Source of the DNA: Clostridium intestinale DSM 6191
Lineage (GTDB): Bacteria > Bacillota > Clostridia > Clostridiales > Clostridiaceae
DNA length: 64,000 nucleotides
Direction of reading: 5' to 3'
NCBI RefSeq assembly: GCF_900130055.1
Contig: NZ_FQXU01000007.1
Location: 304,168 to 368,167 of the forward strand
The notes below the pieces were generated by a model. That model saw nothing but the letters and a program-made list of their open reading frames with translations, ran no database searches and was not told the origin of the DNA. Positions 63,085-64,000 of this stretch are shown here, in pieces (the stretch's first letter is position 1; every line of letters starts with the position of its first letter). The position numbers and the translations under genes were made by a program.

Positions 63085-63260
63085 TTCCTATTCTCCAACA
63101 TTCCACTGCTCCGCTGTTCCTCTTTTTCAACAGTCCTCTTTTCCACTGTTCTAACAGCCCAATGCACCGCCTTTTCACTGTTCTTATGTTCCACTTTTGA
63201 AATTTTCCTATGCTCCTACAGTCCACCTTTCCGCTTTTCCGATGCTCCTATGCTTTTGAG
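63085..63260 (-). repeat. Degenerate purine-rich repeat tract
   Basis: On the minus strand the tract is built from variants of GGAACAGTGGAA, AGGACTGT, GGAGCATAGGAA and AAGCGGA, about 10-13 nt per unit, over roughly 175 bp. Strand asymmetry is strong (few C and T on the minus strand, apart from TG). No open reading frame spans it. Confidence 0.6.
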
Positions 63261-63349
63261 TAACGATGCTGCGCTTTTGCACTGCTTCAAAACTCCTGCA
63301 TACCTCTGATTTATTTGTTTTCTCTGTAGAAAAATACTCTTTACCCAAA

Positions 63350-63380
63350 ATTAAAAGAACTCAGCACTTTGCTAAGCTCT
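63350..63380 (-). terminator. Terminator of ilvD
   Basis: Minus strand AGAGCTTAGC-AAAGT-GCTGAGTTCT (63356-63380), followed by TTTAATTTTG. Confidence 0.82.
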
Positions 63381-63391
63381 TCTACTATTCT

Positions 63392-64000
63392 TTATCTTAT
63401 TTTAATTACTCCGCCTTCCATACCTGAAGTCGCTAAACTTGTGTACATTCCAAGTACTCCTTTAGTATATTTAGGTGGTTTTGGTGTCCATTCTTCTTTT
63501 CTTTCTTTTAGTGTTTTCTCTATCTCTTCTTTTGATTTTTCTTGTCCATTTATTCCTACTATGTTTATTCCTCTGTTTTCTATATCTATGTGGATTATAT
63601 CTCCATCTTTAACTAAAGCTATTGGTCCTCCATTACTCGCTTCTGGAGATACGTGTCCTATAGCAGGTCCTCTAGTTGCTCCTGAGAATCTTCCATCTGT
63701 TATAAGAGCTACTGTTGAGTTTAGTTTTTCGTCTGAAGCTATGGCTTCTGTTGTATAGAACATTTCTGGCATTCCGGAGCCTCTTGGTCCTTCGTATCTT
63801 ATTATTATTGCATCTCCTGGTTTTATGCCTCCATTTATAGTTGCTTCAAAGGCTTCTTCTTCTGAGTCAAAGGCTCTTGCACTTAGTTTTATATCTCTCA
63901 TTCCTTTAGGTAAACTTGAGTGTTTAACCACGCATCCTTCTGGTGCTAGGTTTCCTTTAAGTACTGATACTGCTCCTATTTCACTTATTGGACTTTCAGC
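63392..64000 (-). CDS. ilvD: Dihydroxy-acid dehydratase, C-terminal 202 codons (cut by window edge)
   Basis: C-terminal part of the enzyme that makes 2-oxoisovalerate and 2-oxo-3-methylvalerate for branched-chain amino acids, using an Fe-S cluster. The frame is open to the window edge ([20 protein letters not shown], so the gene continues at the right). The signature [23 protein letters not shown] in the form [20 protein letters not shown] and the catalytic-domain [13 protein letters not shown] are intact. Its product feeds the leuA reaction encoded at 40.9-42.6 kb. Confidence 0.94.
   Translation of the reverse strand, partial: AESPISEIGAVSVLKGNLAPEGCVVKHSSLPKGMRDIKLSARAFDSEEEAFEATINGGIKPGDAIIIRYEGPRGSGMPEMFYTTEAIASDEKLNSTVALITDGRFSGATRGPAIGHVSPEASNGGPIALVKDGDIIHIDIENRGINIVGINGQEKSKEEIEKTLKERKEEWTPKPPKYTKGVLGMYTSLATSGMEGGVIKIR

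Noticed and set aside
63085..63260. CRISPR-like array
   Set aside because: Units are short, degenerate and contiguous; there are no identical repeats with unique spacers and no cas genes.

Overview
The window is a low-GC stretch of a Gram-positive, spore-forming anaerobe, most likely Clostridium sensu stricto. Evidence: A+T-rich codon use, strong AGGAGG ribosome binding sites, a YunB-type sporulation protein, a 2-oxoacid:ferredoxin oxidoreductase, T-box and manganese riboswitch control, and a FosX fosfomycin hydrolase. I see no rRNA, tRNA, transposase, phage module or CRISPR array. Both edges cut through genes (fosX on the left, ilvD on the right). Most genes lie on the minus strand.

Layout. 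1-2.1 kb: end of fosX, a beta-lactamase-fold serine hydrolase and a methyltransferase. 2.2-6.8 kb: a complete branched-chain amino acid ABC importer. 7.4-9.3 kb: an ECF sigma factor with a membrane DUF4179 protein, its probable anti-sigma factor. 9.4-12.3 kb: a tandem-MarR protein divergent from a SulP transporter. 12.4-15.3 kb: a membrane-anchored excisionase-like protein, a membrane ankyrin protein, an SGNH-fold protein without its catalytic Ser and His, and a coiled-coil FlxA-like protein. 15.4-17.3 kb: a MarR-MATE efflux operon with a visible operator. 17.4-25.6 kb: housekeeping genes (nfo, yebC, yigZ, a MocR regulator, a nucleotidyltransferase, hflX, hpt). 25.6-27.8 kb: two tandem XylF-like binding proteins without signal peptides and a stump of a third. 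27.8-33.4 kb: yunB, a class A PBP, hypothetical proteins and a YtxH/DUF948 pair.

34.5-45 kb holds the polyamine genes. An XRE-cupin regulator precedes potA-potB-potCD (uptake), and about 5 kb further on speD-speE (synthesis) lie on the opposite strand. Palindromic sites of the form GTTTAnTAAnnnTAAAC sit downstream of the pot promoter and in the speD upstream region, with the same 22-nt phasing. A 14-codon upstream ORF with a strong ribosome binding site precedes speD. I infer one regulon joining uptake and synthesis, with a possible leader-peptide layer on speD. Between the two lie ndk, acyP, a GH73 glucosaminidase and leuA under a leucine T-box.

45-58 kb: a TPR protein, a 2-hydroxyacid dehydrogenase, metH, zinc-ribbon proteins, a highly structured non-coding RNA candidate of about 205 nt (52200-52405), a ZIP transporter, PAP2, carbonic anhydrase, an Spx/ArsC-like protein and the oxidoreductase. 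58-64 kb: a flavin reductase, a divergent SDR/AraC pair, a TMEM165/GDT1 family transporter under a yybP-ykoY manganese riboswitch, a degenerate purine-rich repeat tract and ilvD.

The observations I rank highest are the shared polyamine operator with the speD upstream ORF, the structured RNA at 52.2 kb, a two-copy hairpin repeat (13.8 and 51.1 kb), HflX with a complete JAMM motif, the SGNH protein lacking Ser and His, and a terminator whose 3' arm is the ribosome binding site of the next gene. All calls come from reading the sequence; no database search was run.
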